Below, piece by piece: positions 9,922 to 20,767 of a stretch of 64,000 nucleotides of DNA. This stretch comes from Spodoptera frugiperda (Eukaryota; Arthropoda; Insecta; Lepidoptera; Noctuidae): assembly GCF_023101765.2 (NCBI RefSeq), contig NC_064223.1, positions 5,270,001 through 5,334,000 on the forward strand. The letters run 5' to 3'. The notes under the pieces are model-generated. The model worked only from the letters and a program-made list of their open reading frames with translations, was not told the origin of the DNA and did no database searches. The translations under genes were made by a program, and so were the position numbers. Every line of letters begins with the position of its first letter. Position 1 is the first letter of the stretch.

Positions 9922-12900
9922 TCATTCATTTTCAATTGGCAATGCGCACAACTTGGAACAGCATCTCTTCACTACGCTGTTGCCACTTTTGATACTATAG
10001 ACTCTAGTAATGCCGTCTTTTCCGGGATGCTTATCTACCACACGACCAAGGGAAAACTTTCCTGGCGGTAATCCGTCGGTCTTTATCAAGACAACATCAC
10101 CGATTTTGAACTCTTCTGATTTCTTTAACCAAATAGGACGTTGTTGTAATCTTGTCAAATATTCTTGTTGCCAACGTCGCCAGAAATCGCCAATCAACTT
10201 TTGTGTATACTGCCACCGCGATAGGGAATGCATATTTATGTTTTTGAAATTAGGTGACGGTACCACGATAGGAGCTTCACCAATAAGGAAGTGTCCAGGT
10301 GTAAGGACTTCTATGCAGTCTGGATCTTTATCATCGATAGGACACAACGGCCTAGAATTGAGACAAGCCTCAATTTGGCACAACACCGTAGTCATTTCTT
10401 CATAGGTTAGATTGGTGGTTAGAATGCGTTTCAAATGGTGTTTTACTGATTTTACGCCGGCCTCCCACAAGCCTCCAAAGTTCGGTGAGTACGCTGGTAT
10501 GTAATGCCATTGTGTTCCTTCCAGTGCCAGTGTGTTTGATATTACACCTTCGAAGACCAGATTTGCCTCTTTCCATGCAGCCATCAGTTCTTTGTTGGCC
10601 CCAACAAAGTTTCGGCCCTGATCACTCCATATATCACTACATTTTCCTCTTCTTGCAACAAATCGCTTGAATGCAGCGATAAAGGCCTCAGAGGTTAAAT
10701 CGCTTACCAACTCAAGATGCATTGCCTTGGTTGACATACATATGAATACGCAGATGTATGCCTTCTGAGTTCTGATGCCTCTTCCTTTAGACATGCTTAT
10801 ATTAAATGGGCCTGCAAAATCAACTCCGGTGTGTAGGAAAGCTCGAGCAGGAGTGACTCGCACTTTAGGTAGGTCACCCATTAACTGTGTTCTTGATTTC
10901 GCTTTTAGTCTAGCACATATAAGACACTTGTGTATGCAGGATTTTATAAGTGCCTTGGCTCGTACAATCCAATACCTTGAGCTTATGTAACTTAACATAA
11001 GTTGAACACCACCGTGCAGTGTGCGAGCATGTGCGTCGGCGATAATCAAAGGCACCAAAGTGTTCTTGTTTCCTAATATAACAGGATGTTTAACCTGCTC
11101 ATCCAAATTCGCGTTACGAAGTCGACCGCCCACCCTGAGGATACCATCTTCGTCAAGGTAAGGATTTAATGTTTTAATTTTACTTTCTCCTTTTAATGCT
11201 TTATTTGATTTTATCCTTTCTATATCATCTTTAAATTCTTGTTGTTGTACTAATTCTATGCATTTCATAAGTGACTTTTCTAATTCCTTTGTAGTAAAGT
11301 TCTTCTCCAAGTTTTCTAAGCTTCTCTTAAAATTTAAAAATCTTCGACAGTATGTTATTACTTGTATCAGTTCTTGTAAATTAGTAAACTCATTAAACTG
11401 TGACGTTAGGCCTTCTTCAATATTTACTTTTAAATTTGCTTGTATTGTATCTCTTTTTCTTTCTAAATCAGTAGATTCATATTCTTGTTTTAATGTTATT
11501 TCTGTTTCAGAGAGCCAAGCTGGACCCTTCCACCACAAATTGGACCTTTTTAGATCAACTATTAACATACCCCGTGACCCAATGTCTGCAGGATTATCTT
11601 CAGATGAGACATGAAACCACCGGTTGTTATTTACATTTTCAGCTATCTCTACAACCCGGTTTGCTATAAATGTCTTCCATTTGTGGGGATCGCCTGATAA
11701 CCACGCAAGGACGATGGTTGAATCTGTCCATGCATAGATGTTTACGGTAGGTATTCGCATGGCTTGTTGTATTTGCTTAAGCAATCTCGACAGTAACAGC
11801 GCTCCACATAACTCCAACCGTGGTAGTGACACAGTTCGTAGCGGTGCCACTCTAGTCTTAGCTGCTTGCAGTTTTGTTGACACTGAGCCATCCCGCATCT
11901 TTATTCGGACGTAAGCTACAGCTGCGTATGCTCGCGTGGAAGCGTCGCTGAAGCCATGAATTTCTATTTTGTCTACCTCACTCGTTAATGTGCCAAGCCA
12001 TCGATCAATATGTACTTCTTTTACTCCTTCAAAGTCCTTACGGATAGTCAACCACTCGTCAATCAGGTTTTGACTTATTTTGTCGTCCCAGCCAGTCTTT
12101 TCCAACCATAATTTTTGTATTAACATTTTAGCCAAGATCAAACTCGGAGCGATCCATCCCAGAGGATCGAACAATTTCTGCATGTCAGATAAGATTGTTC
12201 TTTTTGTAATTTTATCTGACACTGGAAGTAAGTTTATTTTATATTGAAATTGATCTGTTCCTAGATTCCAGATCAAACCTAGGGCTTGCACAGTTCCATC
12301 TAATTTTAAATCTAAGTGTACTCGTGTTGTTCTCTTATTGGCTTCTATAGATTGCATAAACTCCATAGAATTCGAAGACCATTTTGATAATATGAAGCCA
12401 CCTTTTTGCAGTATAGATGACACTTCTTGAGCTGTCTGTATAGCTTTCTCTGCCGTATCCTCGCCTGAGATCAGATCATCCATATAAAAATCTGATTTGA
12501 TAACTCGTACGGCTTCTGGATGGTTTTCACCTTCATCGTCAGCCACTTGATGAAGAGTTCTGACTGCTAGATAGGGTGCTGAAGCTGTACCAAAAGTAAC
12601 ACGAAGCATACGGTATTCTTTGATTGGATCTGATTCTTCTTCTCGCCACAGAAGGCGATGATATGTATCGGCGTCTTGTTTGTGTAGTAAAACCTGAAGA
12701 TACATCTTCTGGATGTCACTGGCATAGCAGACACGATATAGTCTCGATCGCATAACAATATCTCTAAGGTCGTCTTGCAGTTGAGGACCTACAAGTAGCT
12801 CATCATTGAGAGAAACGTTATTCGACCCTTTAGCCGAAGCATCAAATACGACGCGTGTCTTTGAAGTTTCTCTGTCAGCGCGGACAACTGCGTGATGAGG

Positions 12901-15123
12901 TAAGTACACAGATTTGTTTTTATTACTTTCATTTTCAGGTATTTCTTCCATGTAGTTTGATTTTATATATTCTTGCATGGCCTTTTGATAGTTTTCTTTT
13001 AGTGTAGGCTCTTTTCTGAATCTTCTTTCAAGCTGTAGTAGTCTCTTTCTTGCTATTTCTTTAGTGTTTCCATTAGGAGATAAGGGTTTTTCAGTTTTAA
13101 ATGGTAAGCTTACTACATATCTTCCTTCTTTTGTTCTTGTCTGATTTTTTTCATATATAGTTTCACATAGCTTTTCTTCTCTTGTTAATTTTCTTTTCTT
13201 GTCTGTGTCAATTTCCCAAAGGGATTTTAACATGTTTTCTACTTCTATTTGTTGATGAAGGACCAGAAAACTTTCTTCTCTTACACTGGTATTGATTTCT
13301 CCAAACAGAATCCATCCCAGGTTTGTTTCTTGTGCACATGGAGAACCCGGAGGACCTTTGATTAATTGTTGCTGCACGATTTGTGCATACTCTTTAACAC
13401 CAAGGAGCAAGTCTATTGGACCCGGTTTGTGATACTCCGGATCAGCCAGGTTGAGTCCCTCTAGGTGTGGCCAATGTGTGACAGTAACAGCTTTGGAAGG
13501 GATTTTCGTGGTTAACTGTTTACTCATGACGTATGCTTCAATGTTGATCTCGAAGCTTGAATGCAATCGAGAACCAATCCTTAGTTGTACCACGTGATTG
13601 ACGTTAGTTTTTGTAGATCCCACTCCAATGATACTTCCTCTTGCTGTACGCCTGGTTAATTTAAGTAGTTGTGTCGCCTTCTCGCTAATGAATGATGCCT
13701 GCGAACCTTGGTCTACCAGTGCACGTAGAACAACAGTGTGATTATGTTCGTTCCTTGCTAAAACTGTTGCCGTGGCCAGTAGTGCTAGACTTGTGCTTAG
13801 TTTGGTACTGTGATGCGACGCGATTGTAGTGTTGACTAGTTCCTCCTTCTCTTCTACGCCGTGTTGTACTACTTTCGGTTGTTCAGTGTCCTCAGATTGT
13901 ACCGAAGAAGTAGCGTCCTTAGATCGGTGTAGCAGAGTGTGATGACGTCGACTGCATATACGACATGAGACTCGCAATTTACATAGGTATGCGGAATGTC
14001 CTGGTACCAAACAATTAAAGCAAAGTTTGTTTGACTTAACATATTCAGCTCTCTCAGCAGGTTGCAGTTTGCAGAACTCCTTACAGTGGCATAAGGTATG
14101 GCTTTCTTTACATAGCACGCATTTTCTATCTCCCGACGATGGTGAAGTTGAGGCTGTAGCAGTAACAAAGTGTGAACGCTCTTTGATAGACTTCTCACGG
14201 AGGCCCGATGTTGACATTACAAGTTCTAAGGTACGGTATTTTGATTGCATGAACTGTCTTAAGTCATCCCAGGTAGGTAATTTATCGTCTTCATTTGTAC
14301 AAACGGTTTGTTCCCATTCTTTGTGAGTCTCTGTGTCCATTTTCTGAATCACTATAAAAATGATTATAGGATCCCAAGAGCTCGTAATTATATTTAAGTT
14401 TTGTAAGTTGTTTAAGCAATCCGTTGTAACGTCCAATAAACTCTTTATTTGATTTGCAGATTGAGTATTTATTTTTCTTTGCGAAAATAATTTCTTTAAA
14501 ACTGAATTGATAATCAATCTTTTATTACCGTATCTGGTTTTGAGAACACTCCATGCTTGTTCATAATTACTTTGAGTTATTTGAATAGGTTTCAATAACA
14601 CCTCGGCCTCTCCAGTGACACTACTCTTCAAATAGTGTAACTTTTGAACATCACTAATCGCCGTGTTTTCATGAACTAATGAAATAAATAAGTCTTGAAA
14701 GGTAGGCCAATCTTCATAATTCCCACTAAATCTTGGTAGTTGTATCCTCGGCAGCCTAACGAGTTGATCATTAGTCGTATTTGTAAATGAATTATTTTTC
14801 GATGATGTGGGTAGGGACGATGCGTTTATCGTCGACAAAAGGTCTTGCAAGTCGGCTAATAACACAAGATATAAATCTTCATAAGTATAGAAATCCTCGT
14901 TAACGAAGTAATTTAACGTTTGTTTTTGTTCTTTCGTTGTTATCTTGACTAATTGTTGATGAGATTCTCTGAATGTTGTCCAATATTCGTCTATACATTT
15001 TATTCTTGCCTCGACGTAACCTTTTGTCAGCCTGGTTTTAGGACATTTCTTAATGTTTACTTGCGTTTTTTGTAATAAAGCAGCTGTGTCTTCTAAAACG
15101 TTTATTAGCTCCTTAGTAGTCAT
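9922..15123 (-). CDS. BEL/Pao Gag-Pol polyprotein, intact
   Basis: An ORF of 1,733 residues without stop or frameshift. In order: a Gag-like region (about 1-280, with LPRFSGNYEDW near 129); CCHC-type zinc knuckles (about 365-400, including CFNCLVPGH); an aspartic protease of the DUF1758 type (LVDQGSQASF near 474); reverse transcriptase (about 700-1000, with YASDIQKMYLQ near 808 and the catalytic YMDD near 880); an RNase H region (WTDSTIVLAWL near 1134); integrase with a His/Cys zinc site (about 1360-1402), the core aspartates in GVDFAGPF and WSDQGRNF, and the Glu in GGLWEAGVKS (about 1430-1555); and a C-terminal DUF5641-like tail. It would act in cytoplasmic particles and integrate a cDNA. 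The start Met at 15123 is the first after the leader. Family-level function is established; activity of this copy is inferred. Confidence 0.95.
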   Translation of the reverse strand: MTTKELINVLEDTAALLQKTQVNIKKCPKTRLTKGYVEARIKCIDEYWTTFRESHQQLVKITTKEQKQTLNYFVNEDFYTYEDLYLVLLADLQDLLSTINASSLPTSSKNNSFTNTTNDQLVRLPRIQLPRFSGNYEDWPTFQDLFISLVHENTAISDVQKLHYLKSSVTGEAEVLLKPIQITQSNYEQAWSVLKTRYGNKRLIINSVLKKLFSQRKINTQSANQIKSLLDVTTDCLNNLQNLNIITSSWDPIIIFIVIQKMDTETHKEWEQTVCTNEDDKLPTWDDLRQFMQSKYRTLELVMSTSGLREKSIKERSHFVTATASTSPSSGDRKCVLCKESHTLCHCKEFCKLQPAERAEYVKSNKLCFNCLVPGHSAYLCKLRVSCRICSRRHHTLLHRSKDATSSVQSEDTEQPKVVQHGVEEKEELVNTTIASHHSTKLSTSLALLATATVLARNEHNHTVVLRALVDQGSQASFISEKATQLLKLTRRTARGSIIGVGSTKTNVNHVVQLRIGSRLHSSFEINIEAYVMSKQLTTKIPSKAVTVTHWPHLEGLNLADPEYHKPGPIDLLLGVKEYAQIVQQQLIKGPPGSPCAQETNLGWILFGEINTSVREESFLVLHQQIEVENMLKSLWEIDTDKKRKLTREEKLCETIYEKNQTRTKEGRYVVSLPFKTEKPLSPNGNTKEIARKRLLQLERRFRKEPTLKENYQKAMQEYIKSNYMEEIPENESNKNKSVYLPHHAVVRADRETSKTRVVFDASAKGSNNVSLNDELLVGPQLQDDLRDIVMRSRLYRVCYASDIQKMYLQVLLHKQDADTYHRLLWREEESDPIKEYRMLRVTFGTASAPYLAVRTLHQVADDEGENHPEAVRVIKSDFYMDDLISGEDTAEKAIQTAQEVSSILQKGGFILSKWSSNSMEFMQSIEANKRTTRVHLDLKLDGTVQALGLIWNLGTDQFQYKINLLPVSDKITKRTILSDMQKLFDPLGWIAPSLILAKMLIQKLWLEKTGWDDKISQNLIDEWLTIRKDFEGVKEVHIDRWLGTLTSEVDKIEIHGFSDASTRAYAAVAYVRIKMRDGSVSTKLQAAKTRVAPLRTVSLPRLELCGALLLSRLLKQIQQAMRIPTVNIYAWTDSTIVLAWLSGDPHKWKTFIANRVVEIAENVNNNRWFHVSSEDNPADIGSRGMLIVDLKRSNLWWKGPAWLSETEITLKQEYESTDLERKRDTIQANLKVNIEEGLTSQFNEFTNLQELIQVITYCRRFLNFKRSLENLEKNFTTKELEKSLMKCIELVQQQEFKDDIERIKSNKALKGESKIKTLNPYLDEDGILRVGGRLRNANLDEQVKHPVILGNKNTLVPLIIADAHARTLHGGVQLMLSYISSRYWIVRAKALIKSCIHKCLICARLKAKSRTQLMGDLPKVRVTPARAFLHTGVDFAGPFNISMSKGRGIRTQKAYICVFICMSTKAMHLELVSDLTSEAFIAAFKRFVARRGKCSDIWSDQGRNFVGANKELMAAWKEANLVFEGVISNTLALEGTQWHYIPAYSPNFGGLWEAGVKSVKHHLKRILTTNLTYEEMTTVLCQIEACLNSRPLCPIDDKDPDCIEVLTPGHFLIGEAPIVVPSPNFKNINMHSLSRWQYTQKLIGDFWRRWQQEYLTRLQQRPIWLKKSEEFKIGDVVLIKTDGLPPGKFSLGRVVDKHPGKDGITRVYSIKSGNSVVKRCCSKLCALPIENE

Positions 15124-15248
15124 TGCACCTTTTTTTGCTTCTATTCATTCATTAATGACGGACCTTCGGAATGCGATGTCGCTATTGTTCTCGTTGGCCT
15201 GACGATATCTTCGATAACTTGTTTTTTGCAATTAGCTCGGTTCGTAAA

Positions 15249-15265
15249 TCCGGCTCGAAGGACCA
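15249..15265 (-). promoter_or_regulatory. Primer binding site for tRNA-Tyr
   Basis: On the element strand the sequence TGGTCCTTCGAGCCGGA follows the 5' LTR after three bases. It is complementary to the 3' end of an insect tRNA-Tyr acceptor stem (CTCGAAGGA-CCA, from knowledge of that tRNA). It would prime minus-strand DNA synthesis. Confidence 0.75.
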
Positions 15266-15268
15266 CTA

Positions 15269-15429
15269 TGTTTTTGATATTAAGCTTGATGGTAGTTTCG
15301 TAGGAATTGATTCAGTTAAAATGCGTGTTTGCTTTAGGAGTTTTTATTTACGACAAACGGGTGACAACTAGTGACAAATACATTTTGTTTATTTATTCTT
15401 TTTTTACCATAAACAATATAGATATAACA
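15269..15429 (-). repeat. BEL 5' LTR
   Basis: 161 bp, identical to 9624-9784. For a minus-strand element this is the upstream LTR and should hold its promoter; the AT-rich interior has no unambiguous TATA box that I would assign. The LTR is short for the BEL group. Confidence 0.93.
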
Positions 15430-15434
15430 AGTAG

Positions 15435-16065
15435 CCTATGTGTTATTCTAGACTCAGACCATAATCAACCTCTGTTTGGTTCCAGCCGTATTGTCGTGAT
15501 TGAGTAACAAACATACCCACAAACTCGCCACCTTACAAACTTTCGCATTTATAATACCTATAGTAATCTTTTCCTAATAAAGCGTCATCATCTTGACTAT
15601 CTCCACACCACGTCAAAATTTGAACATGACATTATAAACATGATTGATTAAAATTGCGTGAACCAATACATTACCTGCCAAAAAAGAAGACATAAGGTGA
15701 CGCCATTCAACTACGCTCTTCATTTATTTACGTCGAATATTTGATTTGTCTCTTTGATGTCTTTTATTCAGTATCTAGAAAAGATCGCACACTTTAGAAA
15801 TAGGACCAAAGATATCCTTCAGGTGCGCAGCTGTAAGGCTGAATTATTAATAGAATACTATATATTCACATTCCGCCGTGCGCCCCGGACCAGACCGGTT
15901 GTCTCATATTCGCTCGTAGTGTAAATTAACAGTATAATACTCAAGTGTGCGCAACAAATTCGAGTGTGTGTAACTAATCGAACGCGTTGGCGTTATCGTT
16001 TATTTATTTTTTTGCGAACATTTTTACCTGGCACAGAGTAGTGCTTTAGACAGATACTTCATATC
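15435..16065 (+). other. Interval between BEL and LINE; 3' part probably LINE 5' UTR
   Basis: No ORF of note. The GC-richer stretch from about 15875 (CCGCCGTGCGCCCCGGACCAG) up to the ORF1 start is a likely LINE 5' UTR with internal promoter, but no target duplication was found to fix the 5' end. Confidence 0.35.
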
Positions 16066-16980
16066 ATGAATACCATGAACAGCACATATGATCATACTAG
16101 TGATGTTGCTGATTCACCATGTCCTGGTGAAATGAGCATCGATGGATCTCTAATTGAAAAGGAATCTCCTCCTCCGTATGTCACCCTCCGTAAAGGCATG
16201 ACGGGCAACTGCGATATGGACTGGCGTGAAGTACTTCATGATTTCCAGACAAATATGAAATCTATGGTTGAAAATTGCTTGAAAAAACAGGATGAAAAAT
16301 TTTCTATACTCCTGTCTGAATTTGAAGGCATAAAAACGTCGATCAAGTTTATAAGTGACAAGTACGATCACCTGGAAGAGAAGTCAAAAGACTTTGCCAG
16401 ACGCATTTCTAAACTGGAGGAAAAAGTGTCTTCACCTCAGGAAGCCGAACAAAGAATTGCTTTATTAGAGACGAAGTTGGAAGCGGCTGAACAAAAATCC
16501 CGTAATTGTAACGTCGAGATAAGCAATCTGCCTGAGAGACGTGGAGAAAATCTCATGTCTATTCTCGAAAATGTTAGTTCTTTAATCAAGCAACCACTAC
16601 TGCCACGTGACGTCATCGCTATTCACCGTGTTCCATTATTGAATCCTAAATCTACAAAGCCAAAGAACATAGTCGTAAAACTCGCTAGTCAGATCCTTCG
16701 TGACAACTTCATTGCTGCAGCTCGCCTCAAAAAGGGTATCACGACTGAAGACCTAAAGTTGAGTAGCAATCCACAGAAAATATATATTAACGAACATCTA
16801 ACACTACAGAAAAAGAATTTGTTTCGTCGGACCAAAGAAATTGCAAAACAAAATGGACATCGATTCGTATGGGTTAAACATGGAATTATTCTTGTTCGCG
16901 CTGACGTCGCAGAAGCGGCCTTTACCGTTCGTTCTGAAGAAGACCTGTGCAAAATTAAACCATATAAAGCATCCGGTTAA
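16066..16980 (+). CDS. LINE ORF1 protein (nucleic-acid chaperone type)
   Basis: 304 residues, open from ATG 16066. The N-terminal 50 residues are acidic and unstructured; residues about 60-150 form a heptad-rich coiled coil (a run of Lys/Glu/Leu); the C-terminal half begins near RNCNVEISNLPE and resembles the RNA-binding/FP25-like ORF1 domain of CR1-type LINEs, including HRVPLLNPKS and KNIVVKLAS. In the family it trimerises and binds element RNA. There is no zinc knuckle. Intact here. Confidence 0.8.
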   Translation: MNTMNSTYDHTSDVADSPCPGEMSIDGSLIEKESPPPYVTLRKGMTGNCDMDWREVLHDFQTNMKSMVENCLKKQDEKFSILLSEFEGIKTSIKFISDKYDHLEEKSKDFARRISKLEEKVSSPQEAEQRIALLETKLEAAEQKSRNCNVEISNLPERRGENLMSILENVSSLIKQPLLPRDVIAIHRVPLLNPKSTKPKNIVVKLASQILRDNFIAAARLKKGITTEDLKLSSNPQKIYINEHLTLQKKNLFRRTKEIAKQNGHRFVWVKHGIILVRADVAEAAFTVRSEEDLCKIKPYKASG

Positions 16981-17665
16981 TATTAATTTCTATCTCTCTA
17001 ACCTAAAAGTGCGATTTACCTCGATACCATGTGACTTGCTGTTTTGTTTGCCTTACGGTTTGTGCTCTCTGACATTTTCATTACTCTGTGTTGTTTACGC
17101 AGTTGCGGCTACCAATAAAATTAAATATTTTACAATCACCCTCACTTATCTAAATAAATTTGCAGTGTACTTAAAATGTAATTCCGTGGATTATATTGTG
17201 TCATCTATTGTTTGTATTCAGGACAAAGAAGTATTACTGGAAGTTAATTTTACATTGAATACTTGTATTGATTGTGCTTTAATGTATGGCAGAACACTAA
17301 ATTTTAATGTATTCCAGAAATTTTATACAATCACCCTCACTTACTTTAATAAACTTGCAGCGCACTTAAAAAATAATTCCATGAATTATAATTGATGACT
17401 ATTATATGTAATCAGGACAAGACAGCTTCATTTAAAGTTAATTCTACATTGAATACGTATATAAACTGTGTTTTAATATGTTACAGAACATTAATAACAT
17501 ATTTTCTCCTATACTTCTACCGATTATATTTGCAATTGTTAACGTTTGAAAAGTTGTTTGTTCCACTATACCAGTTTGTTTTTATGTGTCACAGTGCCGT
17601 TACGTTGTTGATTTTAATTGTACTGAACTCCAAACTTTGTTTATTAAACTTCATTTGCATTATTT
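16981..17665 (+). repeat. LINE inter-ORF spacer with a 195-bp tandem duplication
   Basis: Two diverged units start at the shared ACAATCACCCTCACTTA (17132 and 17327), followed by matching TGCAG..CACTTAAAA, CAGGACAA..., GTTAATT.TACATTGAATAC blocks. Small open frames spanning it are by-products. The spacer is unusually long for a two-ORF LINE. Confidence 0.65.
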
Positions 17666-20544
17666 TTGTTTACAATGGATAAATACAGCTTAACTTTTTA
17701 CTATCAAAATTGTCGAGGACTGCGTACTAAGTTACATACACTGTTTATGAACATTTTGTCTTTCTCTTATGACGTAATCGTTCTTACGGAGACCTGGCTG
17801 ATACCAGACATTTCTGATAGTGAATACATCGACGATCGGTATTTGGTATTTAGATCCGATCGCGACCGCTCTGCCACGGAGAAGCGTGACGGTGGTGGGG
17901 TGCTTATTGCCATTTTACGTTCTTTACGACCAACTAACTTTTTTACGCACCTCGCGCGCACTGATTTTGAGCATGTATTAGTACAACTGCCAGCGTCGCA
18001 TCCTACCAAGCGCCATATTATATCTGCAGCCTATATACCGCCGCGTTCTCCCGGGGATCTTTATTCGTCTCACTTTGATATGTTACAAGATATATTTAGT
18101 GACGTCAGTACTGACACATTTTATGTTATAGGTGACTACAATCTACCTAACATTGACTGGCTTGATTGTAGTGGATGTAACTATGTGGTACCTCAATCGA
18201 ATGATAATATTGGTATTTCTCTGGGCAATTTTATTTCTTTTACAAACAGTTTTCAATATAACACACAAAAAAACAACTTGGGGCGTATTTTAGATTTATT
18301 CTTGTCGAACGTTAATTGTGAAACAAAACTTTGTGCTCCATTACTGCCGCCTGATAATTATCACCCTCCTTTCTCAGCGATTACTTCACTCGCTACAGTT
18401 ATTTCACCTATGAAGCGCCACAAATCCACTAGACACAATTTCTATAAAGCTAATTATGAAATAATAAATAATGAGCTGAGTAAGATAGATTGGAATCGAT
18501 TGCTTGACGAGCTGACTGCGGAACAATCGGTTAACGTATTTTATAATCAAATTTACAGCTTAATTAAAACACATGTTCCGCTTACTAGGCTCACAAATTC
18601 ACGTTTTCCTATGTGGTTTTCTCCTGCCCTTATTCGCATATTCAAATCCAAAGAAAAATCCTGGCTTAAATGGAAAACATATGGGAATATGTCAGATTAT
18701 CAAAGTTTTTCAGTACATCGTAAGCGTTTTAAATCCGAATCTGTCAAATGCTTTGAAAAATATATAAAAACTGTCGAGGATAGTATACCGCTAAATATTA
18801 AACACTTTTGGACTTATGTTTCCAACCGAAAGGGCAGGGCGGTAATACCAGCAAACATGTATCTAGATGACGTACACTCGAGTGATCCTATTGAAATAAG
18901 TAATATGTTTTCGACTTTTTTCACTTCAGTTTATGAACCTTCTAATTTTGATCCCACAGTGTGGCAGCCACCAAACGTATTCGCAGATAATGCGTCTATA
19001 TTTTCAGATATTTACTTGTCTAAGGACGTTGTACTTAAAGCAATTAAGAAATTAGATTTGAATAAGGGACCCGGTCCTGATTCTTTACCACCCATTTTTT
19101 TAAAAAGACCGCAGAATGTATAGTTTGTCCTCTCCATATAATATTCAACAAATGTTTATGTGTAGGAACTTTTCCCGATATTTGGAAATGCGCTAATATT
19201 ACACCGGTCTTTAAAACTGGGGATAAACATGATGTAAAAAACTATCGTCCTATCTCGATATTGTCTATCTTGTCGAAGCTTTTTGAGGGTCTTGTGCACA
19301 ATGAATTATATTCACACATTCACCACCTTATTTTAAGTGAACAGCATGGATTTATTAAGCGTCGTTCGACGAATACTAATCTCCTGGTATTTACTGACTT
19401 TTTATTCAAAACGATGGACGATCAAATTCAAGTTGATGCTATTTACACGGACTTTCGGAAGGCTTTTGACAAGGTAGACCACAAACTACTTTTAGATAAA
19501 ATTGCCTTCAACGGCATCCGAGGAAATCTGTTACGTTGGTTCAAGTCATATATTTTTAATAGGTCACAAAAAATCGTTATAAATGGCTATCAGTCCAATT
19601 CCATTGTTGTCAGTTCCGGTGTGCCCCAAGGTTCAATTTTGGGACCATTGCTTTTTGTCCTGTTCGTGAATGACATAAAAAAATGTTTTACTCACTCTCA
19701 GTTTCTAATGTATGCAGATGATATCAAAATTTACAAGTCTTGTAAAAACATTCAGGATTGTCAGTTACTACAGGAAGACTTAGATAGGCTTTCTCGTTAT
19801 TGTTCGAACAATAAATTTCAGCTCAGTTTACCCAAGTGTAATGCAATAACTTTCACAAAAAATAAAAATATTATCACATATGATTACAAGCTAGATGATA
19901 TGATTCTAAAAAAAGTTAGCAACATAAGAGATCTTGGAGTCACAATGGATTCTAAATTGCATTTTGATGTCCATATTGATAATATTATTAATAAAGCGTA
20001 TCGTATGTTTGGCTTCGTATTGCGATCGTCAAATGACTTTAAAAGACCGTCTACTTTCTTACTTCTATATAAAACTTTAGTTCGTTCTCAATTGGAATAC
20101 GCAGTCCCGATTTGGAGTCCCATTTTTGACGTGTATAAAACTAAAATAGAAATGGTTCAAAAAAAATTCTTGCGTGCCACGCACTATAGAACCGCACACT
20201 CAAAGCTACCATACAAACAACTGTTGAAACGTTATAATCTTCAAAGTTTGGAGTCTAGGCGCAGTTTATTGATAACCATGATGCTGCATGGTTTATGTAA
20301 CAACAAGTTTGACTGTCCTGAAATAACAGATAACATATGCTATATTGTACCTAGAACTGTGATGCGTCGAGAGGCGCGCGTGCCCCAGCTGTTCCACACT
20401 GCAAGGTGTAGAACCCACGCGGGGGCACGGGCGCCTCTCCGACGTATGGTAGATACGTATAACTCACACTATATAACCCTTGATATTTTTGCACTTCCCA
20501 ATTTCAAGTTTAAAAGAATGGCCACTGAAATTTTAAATCCCTAA
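17666..20544 (+). pseudogene. LINE ORF2: endonuclease-reverse transcriptase, frameshifted
   Basis: The first segment, 17666-19123, encodes an apurinic-type endonuclease: QNCRGLRTK (Asn), LTETWL (Glu), GDYNLPNIDW (Asp), and a His in DNYHPP where SDH is usual. It is followed by the linker to the RT. The frame shifts by one near 19092-19105 (a T-run next to an A-run); the new frame runs from AAG at 19105 to the stop at 20544 with RT landmarks NYRPISILS, TDFRKAFDKVDH, SSGVPQGSILGPLLF and the catalytic YADD. About 960 codons in total. Apart from this one shift and the altered endonuclease His region, it looks recent. Confidence 0.85.
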
Positions 20545-20767
20545 ACCTGTAATTATAGATATTTACATATGTATATATTTTACACCTTTCTGTTCCATGG
20601 TCGCACGCACCTATTTTTCTTAATTTCATTTATATTATTCCGCGGACATTAGTGTGGGTTACACATTTACCTTTTATTTTCTATACCTAGTTTTTTTTTT
20701 TTATTGTATCTGAAATGTGTAACTGTTTTATGTCCCAATAAAGAAAAATAAAATAAAAATAAAAAAT
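20545..20767 (+). terminator. LINE 3' UTR and polyadenylation signal
   Basis: An AT-rich 3' UTR with a T-run at about 20691-20702, CCCAATAAAG at about 20734 and an (AAAAT)n tail. Confidence 0.6.

Larger units (their letters stand above)
9624..15429 (-). mobile_element. Complete BEL/Pao LTR retrotransposon
   Basis: A 5,806-bp element on the minus strand. It is bounded by identical 161-bp direct repeats (9624-9784 and 15269-15429) that begin TG and end CA, and by the 5-bp target duplication AGTAG at 9619-9623 and 15430-15434. One uninterrupted gag-pol ORF lies between them, with a tRNA-Tyr-type primer site next to the 5' LTR. Domain order (Gag, protease, RT, RNase H, integrase) and the single long ORF are typical of BEL/Pao. 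No envelope gene is present. Identical LTRs and an open ORF indicate a recent insertion. Confidence 0.95.
15875..20767 (+). mobile_element. Near full-length CR1/Jockey-like LINE
   Basis: A non-LTR retrotransposon with two ORFs, a 3' UTR, an AATAAA signal near 20738 and an A-rich (AAAAT)n end at about 20740-20767. ORF1 is open; ORF2 carries endonuclease and reverse transcriptase with one frameshift. The presence of an apurinic-type endonuclease and an FP25-like ORF1 suggests the CR1/Jockey group. The 5' boundary is uncertain. Confidence 0.8.

Noticed and set aside
10010..11614. Several plus-strand ORFs within the BEL element
   Set aside because: Shadows of the intact gag-pol on the minus strand.
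17392..17682. Open frames in the LINE spacer as an extra ORF
   Set aside because: They fall on the 195-bp tandem duplication, are biased to hydrophobic AT-rich codons, and no known LINE of this type has such a third ORF.
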